DNA of 31,227 nucleotides from CAZGUX01 sp046160045. GTDB lineage: Bacteria > Acidobacteriota > Terriglobia > Bryobacterales > Bryobacteraceae. The translations under genes and the position numbers were made by a program. The notes beneath the pieces were generated by a model. It saw only the letters and a program-made list of their open reading frames with translations. It ran no database searches and was not told the DNA's origin. Positions 7,298-14,878 of the stretch are shown here, in pieces. The number at the start of each line of letters is the position of its first letter. Position 1 is the stretch's first letter. The stretch lies in the NCBI GenBank assembly GCA_046160045.1, contig JBJXGR010000162.1:1-31227 (forward strand), written 5' to 3'.

Positions 7298-8203
7298 GTG
7301 CCAGGGGGCGGGCGGGTCCATGCCCACAGTTCTTACTTATTCCTTCTTATCTTGCTGGCGGCAAACCTGTCCTGCATCTCGCGGACCCGCGTCATCGCCC
7401 GGCCGGGGACGCGGGCGGCACAACCCCTGCTGACCGCCCAAAGGGAAGAATTACTCGAGCGAATCACGAAACAATACGCCGCTATCGGTTCGCTCAGCCT
7501 CACAGTGGACATGGCGCCCTTGCTCGGCAGCGCGGCCAAGGGCAAAATCACCGAGTACCAGGACGTCCGAGGCTACTTGTTGTACCGTGCCCCCAGCAGT
7601 CTGCGTCTGATTGGGCTCTACCCGGTCGTCCGCACCAAGGCGTTCGACATGGTCACGGATGGTACTCTCTTCCGGCTCTATCTCCCCGCCCTGAACCGTT
7701 TCGTCGAGGGACCGGAGGTGGGCGGTCAGCCTTCCGCGAAAAAGATCGAAAACCTTCGCCCTCTACACTTTCTGGAGGCGTTGAACATCAAGCCCGTGGA
7801 CCCGGAAGCAGAGAAACCGGTGCTTCACAACCTGACGGACGAGAAGAACGCCGCCTACGTGCTCGACCTGCTGGCCGAAAAGAATTCGGCCCTGTGGTTG
7901 AAACGCCAGATCTGGTTCGACCGCCTAACACTACGGGTGACGCGCCAGATCCTGTTCGATGAGAGAGGGGACATCCTCACCGACGCCCGATACAGTGCCT
8001 GGCGCAAAGAAGGCGCGGTCGAGATTCCCGGTCAATTCGAGATTAACCGCCCGAAGGACGAGTATGGCGTCGTCATGAAGGTGACGCGGTTGGATCTGAA
8101 TCCCAGGCTGGGTGATGAGAAGTTCGCCCTCGACCGTCCCGCAGGAGTGCAAGTGCGCGACGTGGGTGTCGCCCCCGCCGGGAACAAGGATATGTCGAAG
8201 TGA
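7298..8203 (+). CDS. LolA/DUF4292-like envelope protein, first gene of an ABC operon
   Basis: Exported protein of about 301 aa that resembles LolA/outer-membrane lipoprotein-sorting or DUF4292-type proteins. Recognisable parts are KQYAAIGSLSLTVDM, YLLYRAPSSLRLIGLYP and FDMVTDGTLFRLYLP, which fit the curved beta-sheet fold that binds lipid. The N-terminus has a hydrophobic segment ending LAANLSC, a possible but imperfect lipobox with Cys at about residue 26. The start is GTG 7298; no good alternative in frame exists, and AGGAAG directly abuts it. TACAAT at 7285-7290 sits about 7 nt upstream, so the message could be nearly leaderless. The stop overlaps the start of the permease (GTGA), which implies translational coupling. 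Its role is probably tied to the downstream ABC transporter, perhaps as a periplasmic or lipoprotein partner; the cargo is not evident. Confidence 0.7.
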   Translation: MPGGGRVHAHSSYLFLLILLAANLSCISRTRVIARPGTRAAQPLLTAQREELLERITKQYAAIGSLSLTVDMAPLLGSAAKGKITEYQDVRGYLLYRAPSSLRLIGLYPVVRTKAFDMVTDGTLFRLYLPALNRFVEGPEVGGQPSAKKIENLRPLHFLEALNIKPVDPEAEKPVLHNLTDEKNAAYVLDLLAEKNSALWLKRQIWFDRLTLRVTRQILFDERGDILTDARYSAWRKEGAVEIPGQFEINRPKDEYGVVMKVTRLDLNPRLGDEKFALDRPAGVQVRDVGVAPAGNKDMSK

Positions 8204-9300
8204 TTCACAAGCTGGTAGTCGAGAATATCAAACACCGGCCGATCCGCACGCTGCTCAGCGCCCTGCTCATCGCCATCCCGGTGATGCTGATGCTGACGCT
8301 GGTCGGGTTGAGCGAAGGGATGCTCAACGAAGCTCGCCGCCGCGCCAACGGCATTGGCGCGGACGTGGTCATCCGCCCCAAAGCGACCTCCTTCGCCGCG
8401 GCCTTGTCCGGCGCGCCGATTCAGGAAGCGGTGGTCGAGTTCATTCGAAACCAGCCGCATATCAAACTGGCGACCGGAACGGTCATTCAGTCCATCAGCG
8501 CTCCCCTGACCAGCGCGGCAGGCATCCGGCTGGACGAATTCAGCCAGATGAGCGGAGGCTTCCGCTACCTCGCGGGCGGTCCCTTCCGGAACCCGCGCGA
8601 GATCCTCATCGACGAGAACTATGCTCAGGAGCGGAAGGCCAAAGTGGGCTCGATCATCAACCTGATCAACACCGACTGGCGGGTAGCCGGCATCGTCGAG
8701 TCGGGCAAGCTGAACCGCATCTTCATCCGCATGGAAGAACTCCAGGACCTGACCAGCAGCCGCGGCAAAGTCAGCCAGATTTATGTCAAGGTGGATTCGC
8801 CCGCCAACATCACCTCGGTCGTCGAATCTCTCAGGAAACAACTCGTGGATTATCCCATCTACCCGATGAGCGATTTTATCTCCTTGTTCTCGGTGGACTC
8901 CTACCCCTTCCTGCGCTCGTTCATTAACATCATGATCGGCATTTCCATCGTCATCGGCTTCGCGGTGGTTTGCCTGTCAATGTACATGGCAGTCCTTCAG
9001 CGCACACGCGAGATCGGGATTCTCAAGTCGCTCGGCGCATCAAAACTGTTCGTCCTGGGGCTGATCCTGCGAGAGGCGCTTCTTTTGTCGCTGGTCGGAG
9101 CCGTCATTGGCATCGGTCTCAGTTTCGGAGCAAAATGGGCAATAGAGACATTCGTGCCGGCGTCGTTGACCCCTGTGATCGTTCCCTCCTGGTGGCCGAA
9201 GGCGGCGTTGATCGCCATGACCGGCGCGACCCTGGGATCGGTGTACCCCGGTTGGCGTGCCGCCAGCCAGGATCCGATCGAGGCCCTGGCCTATGAATAG
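8200..9300 (+). CDS. ABC transporter permease, FtsX/MacB/LolC-E type
   Basis: Inner-membrane permease of the MacB/FtsX (type VII) ABC family, 366 aa. TM1 is at about residues 18-38 (TLLSALLIAIPVMLMLTLVG). A periplasmic MacB-PCD-like domain of about 200 residues follows, then three C-terminal TM segments near 241-265, 283-309 and 337-353. The typical cytoplasmic loop LQRTREIGILKSLGASK comes after the second TM. GTG 8200 overlaps the preceding stop by 4 nt, and the final codons overlap the ATPase start by 8 nt, so all three genes are surely made together. Family members drive lipoprotein release (LolCDE) or periplasm-to-outside transport by mechanotransmission rather than classical import. With a LolA-like partner, a lipid or lipoprotein trafficking role is a reasonable inference, not proven. 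Confidence 0.92.
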   Translation: MIHKLVVENIKHRPIRTLLSALLIAIPVMLMLTLVGLSEGMLNEARRRANGIGADVVIRPKATSFAAALSGAPIQEAVVEFIRNQPHIKLATGTVIQSISAPLTSAAGIRLDEFSQMSGGFRYLAGGPFRNPREILIDENYAQERKAKVGSIINLINTDWRVAGIVESGKLNRIFIRMEELQDLTSSRGKVSQIYVKVDSPANITSVVESLRKQLVDYPIYPMSDFISLFSVDSYPFLRSFINIMIGISIVIGFAVVCLSMYMAVLQRTREIGILKSLGASKLFVLGLILREALLLSLVGAVIGIGLSFGAKWAIETFVPASLTPVIVPSWWPKAALIAMTGATLGSVYPGWRAASQDPIEALAYE

Positions 9301-9970
9301 CTCCGACGTTATCCGGATCGCGGGCCTGCGGAAGGTCTATCACGTCGGCAGAGTCGAGGTTGAGGCGCTCCGTGGAGTCGACCTCAACATCCGGCGGGGC
9401 GAGTTTGTCTCGATCGTCGGCCCCTCGGGCTCCGGGAAGTCCACGCTGTTTCACATCGTGGGCGGCCTTACTCCTCCCACCTCCGGCACCGTGATCGTCG
9501 AGGACCACGACCTGGCGAAAATGTCCGACTCCGATCGCACCAACCTGCGAAAAAGCCGTGTAGCTTTCGTTTTTCAGAAGTTCAATCTGCTCCCGACGCT
9601 CAGCGCCCAGGACAACATCGCGATCGCCAAACACCTCGCCGGCAACCGGAATGGCGATGACAGGAAGTTCCGCGAAGTGCTGGACATGCTGGGAATCACA
9701 AACCGCCTGCATCACAAGCCCAGCGAGTTATCGGGCGGCGAGCAGCAGCGGGTTGCCATCGCCCGGGCCATCGTGAATCATCCCGCGATTCTGCTGGCCG
9801 ACGAGCCTACCGGCAACCTCGACACCGCCAACTCCCAGATTGTGCTCGACGTCCTGCGGAACCTGAATCGAACGATCGGCCAGACCATCCTCATGATTAC
9901 GCACAACCCCGAAGCCGCGGCCATCGGCGACCGCACCGTGCACATGCTGGACGGCCGGATTGTGACTTGA
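9293..9970 (+). CDS. ABC transporter ATP-binding protein, LolD/MacB type
   Basis: ATPase subunit of the upstream permease, 225 aa, the usual length for LolD/MacB/FtsE-type proteins. All motifs are present: Walker A GPSGSGKST (43-51), Q-loop in VFQKFNLLPTLSAQDN, signature LSGGEQQ (146-152), Walker B ILLADEPTGNLD and the H-loop ITHN. The sequence FQKFNLLPTLSA-N is characteristic of this subfamily. ATG 9293 is chosen because it starts 8 nt before the permease stop codon and gives the family's standard N-terminus (DVIRIAGLRKVY). The frame is open upstream, but only as a shadow of the permease. It ends 34 bases before the converging symporter gene. Confidence 0.95.
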   Translation: MNSSDVIRIAGLRKVYHVGRVEVEALRGVDLNIRRGEFVSIVGPSGSGKSTLFHIVGGLTPPTSGTVIVEDHDLAKMSDSDRTNLRKSRVAFVFQKFNLLPTLSAQDNIAIAKHLAGNRNGDDRKFREVLDMLGITNRLHHKPSELSGGEQQRVAIARAIVNHPAILLADEPTGNLDTANSQIVLDVLRNLNRTIGQTILMITHNPEAAAIGDRTVHMLDGRIVT

Positions 9971-10004
9971 GTTTGTGGGGCGGGCGCCTGGGCCGGCCGA
10001 TTCC

Positions 10005-11654
10005 TTAAAACAGCCAGACATTGAGAATCAAGGCGATGGCCAGCATCGCCGCCGCCAGGGGAACCGGTCGAATCCAACCGTCGTTCACGTGCCCGGGCAA
10101 AGGGGCAACGCCGTAAACCAACCCCTCCAGTTCCGCCCGCGGCCGGGGCTTGGTCGCAAGGCTCGCCGCGATCGTTGTCACGAAACAGACCGACCACGCC
10201 ACAATCGCGATCCAGAAATTCTGGGCCATCGTCGAAGGGAATCCGTGCCCGCCTGCCCAGATCCACCCCCCTTTGCCTTCCGCCAAGGTTAAGCCGTGCG
10301 TCACCGCCGCGGCCACCGTGCCGGCGACCAACCCGGCGAACGCGCCGTGCCCAGTCGCCCTCGGCCAGAACATCCCGAGCAGAAACGTTGCGAACAGCGG
10401 AGCGTTCACAAACCCGAAGACGAGTTGCAGCAAGTCCATGATGTTGTTATACGAGCGGGCAAGGTAGGCGGCGCCAATGGAGATTCCGGTCCCGGCCATG
10501 GTCGTCACGCGCGCAACCTGAAGATAGTGGCGGTCGGACGCGCTTCTCTTGAAGTAACTTTGATAGATATCATAGGTAAATACTGTATTAAAAGCAGTTA
10601 CGTTCCCCGCCATGCCCGACATGAAGGACGCCATCAGGCCCGTCAGGCCGACTCCCAACATTCCGGAGGGATACAACTGTGCCATAAGAGTCGTCAACAC
10701 TTGGTCATAGTCGTAGCTGTCGCCTTTGCGGGGCAAGACGTACCCCAGATTCATATTGGCCAACGCCACCGCCGCGATCCCGGGCACAATCACGACGAAC
10801 GGAATCAGCATCTTCGGCAGACAGGCGACGATGGGAGTGCTCCTGGCCGCCGCCATGCTGTTGGCCGCCATTGCCCGCTGGACCACCAGAAAGTCCGTGC
10901 ACCAGTATCCGAACGACAGTACGAAGCCTAAACCGGCCACCAGTCCGAAGGCCTCAATCCCCATCGGATTCTCCGTGGGACTACCCGTGTATTTCCAGGC
11001 ATGAACCATGACGTCGGGTACGCGCTGGCTCATGGCCTGCCATCCGCCGGCACGGCTGACGGCCAGAAACGCCAGCGGAGCAAAACCGAACAGCACCAGC
11101 AGGAATTGCAGGACCTCGTTGTAGATTGCGCTGGTCAGTCCACCCAGGAAGGTGTAGACCAGCACTATTGCCGCCGACAGCAGAACCGACGCCGTAAAGC
11201 TCCACCCAAGAACCAGTTGGAGCAGCAACCCTAAGGCGTACATTGAAATTCCGGAACTGAACAGCGTCATCGCGGCGAACGTCACCGCGTTGAACCCGCG
11301 AGTTTTTTCGTCAAAGCGCAACTTCAGGTATTCCGGCACCGATCGCGCCCTGCTGCCGTAGTAGAACGGCATCATGAATAGGCCGACGAACACCATGGCG
11401 GGGATGGCGCCCACCCAGTAGAAGTGGGCGGTCATGATCCCGTACTTGGCGCCCGAGGCCGACATGCCGACCAGTTCCTGTGCACCCAGATTCGCCGCCA
11501 GAAAGGCCAGGCTGGTAATCCAAAGGGGTACGGACCGTTCGGAAGTCAGGAAGTCGCCGCTCGACTGAATCGAACGGCGCAGTTTCCATCCAATCCCAAG
11601 GACGAAGGCGAAGTACAAAGCCAGGATCAGGTAGTCGATGAGTGCTAGTTTCAA
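10005..11654 (-). CDS. Sodium:solute symporter (SSS family)
   Basis: Integral membrane Na+/solute symporter of the SSS (SLC5-like) family, 549 aa with about 13-14 hydrophobic segments. Family features are the N-terminal IDYLILALYFAFVLGIGW segment, the SGDFLTSERSVPLW loop, LAANLGAQELVG in the ion-binding helix, and RSVPEYLKLRFDEKTR. The protein looks closer to sugar-type members than to PutP or PanF, but the substrate cannot be fixed. TTG 11654 is chosen: GCAAAGGG (plus 11663-11670) lies 8 nt upstream, and a promoter at 11691-11719 would start transcription near 11684, excluding the longer reading frame that reaches 11753. It converges on the ABC operon and is divergent from the sensor-kinase operon. 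Confidence 0.92.
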   Translation of the reverse strand: MKLALIDYLILALYFAFVLGIGWKLRRSIQSSGDFLTSERSVPLWITSLAFLAANLGAQELVGMSASGAKYGIMTAHFYWVGAIPAMVFVGLFMMPFYYGSRARSVPEYLKLRFDEKTRGFNAVTFAAMTLFSSGISMYALGLLLQLVLGWSFTASVLLSAAIVLVYTFLGGLTSAIYNEVLQFLLVLFGFAPLAFLAVSRAGGWQAMSQRVPDVMVHAWKYTGSPTENPMGIEAFGLVAGLGFVLSFGYWCTDFLVVQRAMAANSMAAARSTPIVACLPKMLIPFVVIVPGIAAVALANMNLGYVLPRKGDSYDYDQVLTTLMAQLYPSGMLGVGLTGLMASFMSGMAGNVTAFNTVFTYDIYQSYFKRSASDRHYLQVARVTTMAGTGISIGAAYLARSYNNIMDLLQLVFGFVNAPLFATFLLGMFWPRATGHGAFAGLVAGTVAAAVTHGLTLAEGKGGWIWAGGHGFPSTMAQNFWIAIVAWSVCFVTTIAASLATKPRPRAELEGLVYGVAPLPGHVNDGWIRPVPLAAAMLAIALILNVWLF

Positions 11655-11690
11655 GACAGGGGCCCTTTGCGGGTGGTGAGTAGTTTCCTG

Positions 11691-11719
11691 ATTGTAGCCA
11701 CGATAGACTATGCTGTAAA
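11691..11719 (-). promoter_or_regulatory. Sigma70-type promoter of the symporter gene
   Basis: On the minus strand TTTACA (11719-11714) and TACAAT (11696-11691) are separated by exactly 17 nt. Transcription would start near 11684, about 30 nt before the TTG start codon and just upstream of the ribosome site. This is the clearest -35/-10 pair in the window. Confidence 0.7.
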
Positions 11720-11849
11720 CCAGGGGTGGTGACAGCTCAATCCACTTCGCCATAGAGATAGGTTTCAGAATTCGGGATCAGAGGACATTAACAGGATCTA
11801 ACCACTTGAAATAGAAGGGCCCGCTCCAGACCGGAAACAGTTGTTACGG

Positions 11850-11866
11850 TTGGCAGTAAACTTGCT
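11850..11866 (+). promoter_or_regulatory. Sigma54 (-24/-12) promoter before the sensor-kinase operon
   Basis: TTGGCAGTAAACTTGCT matches the RpoN consensus TGGCAC-N5-TTGCW with one mismatch. The invariant GG (11852-11853) and GC (11864-11865) are 10 nt apart, as required. Transcription would start near 11877, leaving a leader of about 35 nt with GAGGAAGG at 11894-11901, 10 nt before the ATG at 11912. The second gene of this operon encodes an NtrC-type sigma54 activator, which fits self-activation. I did not identify a clear enhancer palindrome in the upstream region (11720-11849). Confidence 0.65.
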
Positions 11867-11911
11867 CGGAGTGGCACTCAGTGGACCTCCGGTGAGGAAG
11901 GCTCCAGACCC

Positions 11912-14878
11912 ATGCTTCAGGAACTGAAATTCCAGTTGTCGACCGCTCTGCTGACGGTGCTCACCGTCGCTGCTGTCGTGTCGGCTGTTGTGAATTTCGA
12001 CCAACAACTCAAATTCGGCCTTCCCGATGACGGGGTCACGTGGACCGAGCGGGCGGTTGAAGGCTCTAAGGACAAGTACGAAGTCCGGGTGCTGCAGATG
12101 ACGGCGGGCGGCGGCGGCTCCAATGCGGGCCTTCGGGTGGGCGACGTGTTGCTCCGCATCAACGGCCAGCCCATCGAACGCGCCGAAGAAGTCCCGCAGA
12201 TCCTGATTGGCATCCGCTCGTGGAATAAGGCGGAATACCTGGCAGCCCGGAACGGGGTCGAGTTTAAGACGAAGGTCATTATCGGCGACGTGGTGCCCGG
12301 CCGGGCGATTTACTATCAGTACATCGTCGGGATCGCCTACCTGTTGATCGGCCTGTTTGTCTATTACCGGAGGGGCTCGGCCCACAAGGCCCGGCACTTT
12401 TTCATCTTCTGCCTGGTGTCGTTTATCTTCTGCACGTTTCACTACACCGGCAAGCTGAACCTGTTCGACAAGGTGATCTATTTCGGCAACGTCATCGCCG
12501 GAGTCGTGGCGCCGTCGATTTTCCTGCACTTCTGCCTGACATTCCCGGAACCGCGGAAGTGGCTCCGCAGCGTATTCCGCCAATCGCTGATCTATGTCCC
12601 GGCCGCCGCCATGATTTTGACGTACGTGGCATTTTCTTCGGGCCTGTTGCGGGTAAAGGCGCCGTTGGTGGAACTGCGGTGGATGGTCGACCGGGCGTGG
12701 CTGTCGTTTCTGACCGGCCTCTACCTGATTGCGGGCTTTGTACTGGCCTTCGAGTGGCGGCGGGCCGAGGATCCGATCGTTCGCCAGCAATTGAAGTGGC
12801 TCCGTAATGGGACGCTGGCGGGAGTGCTTCCGTTTGCCCTGTTTTACGTCATCCCGTACACTTTTGGCGTTGTCCCGAACCTGTACCTGAAGTTGAGCGT
12901 CTTCGCGTTGGGACTGATTCCGCTGGCCTTGGCATACGCCATCCTGCGGTACCGCTTGATGGACGTCGACATTCTGTTCCGCCGCGGCTTCGCCTACACG
13001 CTCGCCACCGTATGCGTCCTCGCTTGTTTCTATGGCGTGATTTTCTTCCTGGCCACCATCGCCAAACAGGTATTCAAGGAGGAAGTCGGTCAGGGCGGTT
13101 TGGTGGTCATCATGCTGGTGGCGGCGTTCCTGTTCCAGCCTGTCCGGAATTGGATCCAGGAGCGGTTGGACCGCTACTTCTACCGGGATCGTTACGACTA
13201 CCGCAAGACGCTGGTCGAGTTCGCCCGCGAGTTGGGCGCCGAAACCAACCTCGACCGCATGTTGTCGCTGGTCACCGAGCGCTTGCGGCATACCCTGGCG
13301 ATCAAGCACCTGGCTCTGTTCATTGCCGAGGAGAACGGGGCTGAGAAAAACCGCTTCCGCCTGATGCGGGGCGCCGGATTGATCGACCGTCAGGGACGGC
13401 CGATTTCGAGCGATCAAGGCCTCGACCTGAGCTTCCTGGACGAGACCGTGAAGAAGACCGACCAGCCGCGGCAAGACGCGCCGCAGTACCTGTTCTTCGA
13501 TCGCACCCGGTACTTCGTCGACGCGGTCGCGCGCGCCATGCCTTCCACCGTGCGCCAGACGATCGCCGACTTGGATTTGACATACTACCTCCCCTGCCAG
13601 GTTCGCGGCAAGACGATCGCGTACCTGGGCGTCAGCCGCACCGAAGACGGCGACTACCTGTCGACCGAAGACGTCGAGTTGCTGCAAACGCTGTCCGGCT
13701 ACATGGCGATTTCCATTGAGAACGCCCTGCTCTACCATTCGCTCGAACGGAAGGTGGCGGAAAACGACCGCCTCCGGGAATTCAACGAGAACATTGTCGA
13801 ATCGCTGAACGTCGGAATCCTGGCGGCGGATCTCGACGACGCCGTAGGAAGCTGGAATACCCGGATGGAACAGCTCACGGGCATCCAGCGGGATCAGGCG
13901 GTAGGGATGACGCTCCGCGATCTGCTGCCGGGCGATCTGGTGGAGCAGTTCGACCGCGTGCGGGGCGAAAGCGGTATCCATCACATTTACAAGTTCGCGT
14001 TCCGCCCGCTGGCCGGGCACAAGGGGTCCAACGGAAACGGCAATGGCGCAGCCAAGCCGCCTGAGTTCACGCTCAACGTCGCCATCGCTCCACTCATCTC
14101 GCGGGAAATGGAGCAGATCGGCCGCCTGATCATCTTCGACGACGTCACCGACCGCACGCAACTGGAACAGAAACTGATCCAGGCGGATAAATTGTCCAGT
14201 ATCGGGTTGCTCGCCGCCGGCGTGGCGCACGAAGTCAACACGCCTCTGGCCGTGATCTCCACCTACGCGCAAATGCTGGCCAAACAGGTGGCTGGCGACG
14301 ACCAGAAATCGAAACTTCTCGACAAGATCGCCAAGCAGACCTTCCGCGCCAGCGAGATCGTCAACTCCCTGCTGAACTTCTCTCGGACCTCGACCACGGA
14401 ATTCGGCAGCGTCAGCGGCAACAGGATTATTCAGGAAACCCTTTCGCTGGTCGAGCACCAGTTGCAGAAGGCGGGGATCGAGGTACGCGTCGAACTCGAT
14501 GCGGACGTCCCGCCCGTGTACGGCAACTCCGGCAAGCTGCAGCAGGTGTTTCTCAACCTGTTCCTCAACGCGCGCGATGCCATGAGTCCAGGCGGCGTCC
14601 TGACCGTGCGATCCTGGAGCAAGGACCAGATGGTCCACGTCGAAATTGCGGACACAGGGCACGGCATCGATCCCGAGGTCGTCCACCGCATCTATGACCC
14701 GTTCTTCACGACCAAGGGCATTAAGAAAGGCACCGGTCTTGGCTTGGCGGTCACGTACGGTATCATTCAGGAGCACAATGGCGCGATTCGTGTGGAGAGC
14801 CGTCCCGGCGGCGGCACCCGCTTCCACCTGGAATTCCCGAGCGTCGCGGCCAAGGTCCGCAAACCCGTAAATGCCTGA
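11912..14878 (+). CDS. Membrane sensor histidine kinase: PDZ, multi-TM, GAF, PAS, HisKA, HATPase
   Basis: NtrB-like sensor kinase of 988 aa, unusually long. TM1 covers about residues 10-28. A PDZ domain (about 55-120; NAGLRVGDVLLRINGQPIE) follows, predicted to face the periplasm. About nine more TM segments lie between about 132 and 411. Next come a GAF domain (about 430-600), a short coiled coil (LERKVAENDRLREFNEN), a PAS domain (about 620-745) and HisKA with phospho-acceptor His773 in GVAHEVNTPL. The HATPase_c domain has its N box (NLFLNARDAM), DTGHGID and GTGLGLAVTYG. It autophosphorylates His773 and should pass phosphate to the regulator encoded next. The genes overlap by 8 nt (ATGCCTGA), which strongly implies a cognate pair. 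The PDZ domain suggests sensing of protein C-termini or envelope damage; the actual signal is unknown. A sigma54 promoter precedes it. Confidence 0.93.
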   Translation: MLQELKFQLSTALLTVLTVAAVVSAVVNFDQQLKFGLPDDGVTWTERAVEGSKDKYEVRVLQMTAGGGGSNAGLRVGDVLLRINGQPIERAEEVPQILIGIRSWNKAEYLAARNGVEFKTKVIIGDVVPGRAIYYQYIVGIAYLLIGLFVYYRRGSAHKARHFFIFCLVSFIFCTFHYTGKLNLFDKVIYFGNVIAGVVAPSIFLHFCLTFPEPRKWLRSVFRQSLIYVPAAAMILTYVAFSSGLLRVKAPLVELRWMVDRAWLSFLTGLYLIAGFVLAFEWRRAEDPIVRQQLKWLRNGTLAGVLPFALFYVIPYTFGVVPNLYLKLSVFALGLIPLALAYAILRYRLMDVDILFRRGFAYTLATVCVLACFYGVIFFLATIAKQVFKEEVGQGGLVVIMLVAAFLFQPVRNWIQERLDRYFYRDRYDYRKTLVEFARELGAETNLDRMLSLVTERLRHTLAIKHLALFIAEENGAEKNRFRLMRGAGLIDRQGRPISSDQGLDLSFLDETVKKTDQPRQDAPQYLFFDRTRYFVDAVARAMPSTVRQTIADLDLTYYLPCQVRGKTIAYLGVSRTEDGDYLSTEDVELLQTLSGYMAISIENALLYHSLERKVAENDRLREFNENIVESLNVGILAADLDDAVGSWNTRMEQLTGIQRDQAVGMTLRDLLPGDLVEQFDRVRGESGIHHIYKFAFRPLAGHKGSNGNGNGAAKPPEFTLNVAIAPLISREMEQIGRLIIFDDVTDRTQLEQKLIQADKLSSIGLLAAGVAHEVNTPLAVISTYAQMLAKQVAGDDQKSKLLDKIAKQTFRASEIVNSLLNFSRTSTTEFGSVSGNRIIQETLSLVEHQLQKAGIEVRVELDADVPPVYGNSGKLQQVFLNLFLNARDAMSPGGVLTVRSWSKDQMVHVEIADTGHGIDPEVVHRIYDPFFTTKGIKKGTGLGLAVTYGIIQEHNGAIRVESRPGGGTRFHLEFPSVAAKVRKPVNA

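Noticed and set aside
11798..14827. A 1009-codon open frame on the minus strand opposite the histidine kinase
   Set aside because: It is fully antisense to a kinase with all expected domains. Its translation is rich in Arg, His, Gln, Asp and Val with no recognisable domain, which is usual for the opposite strand of high-GC genes.
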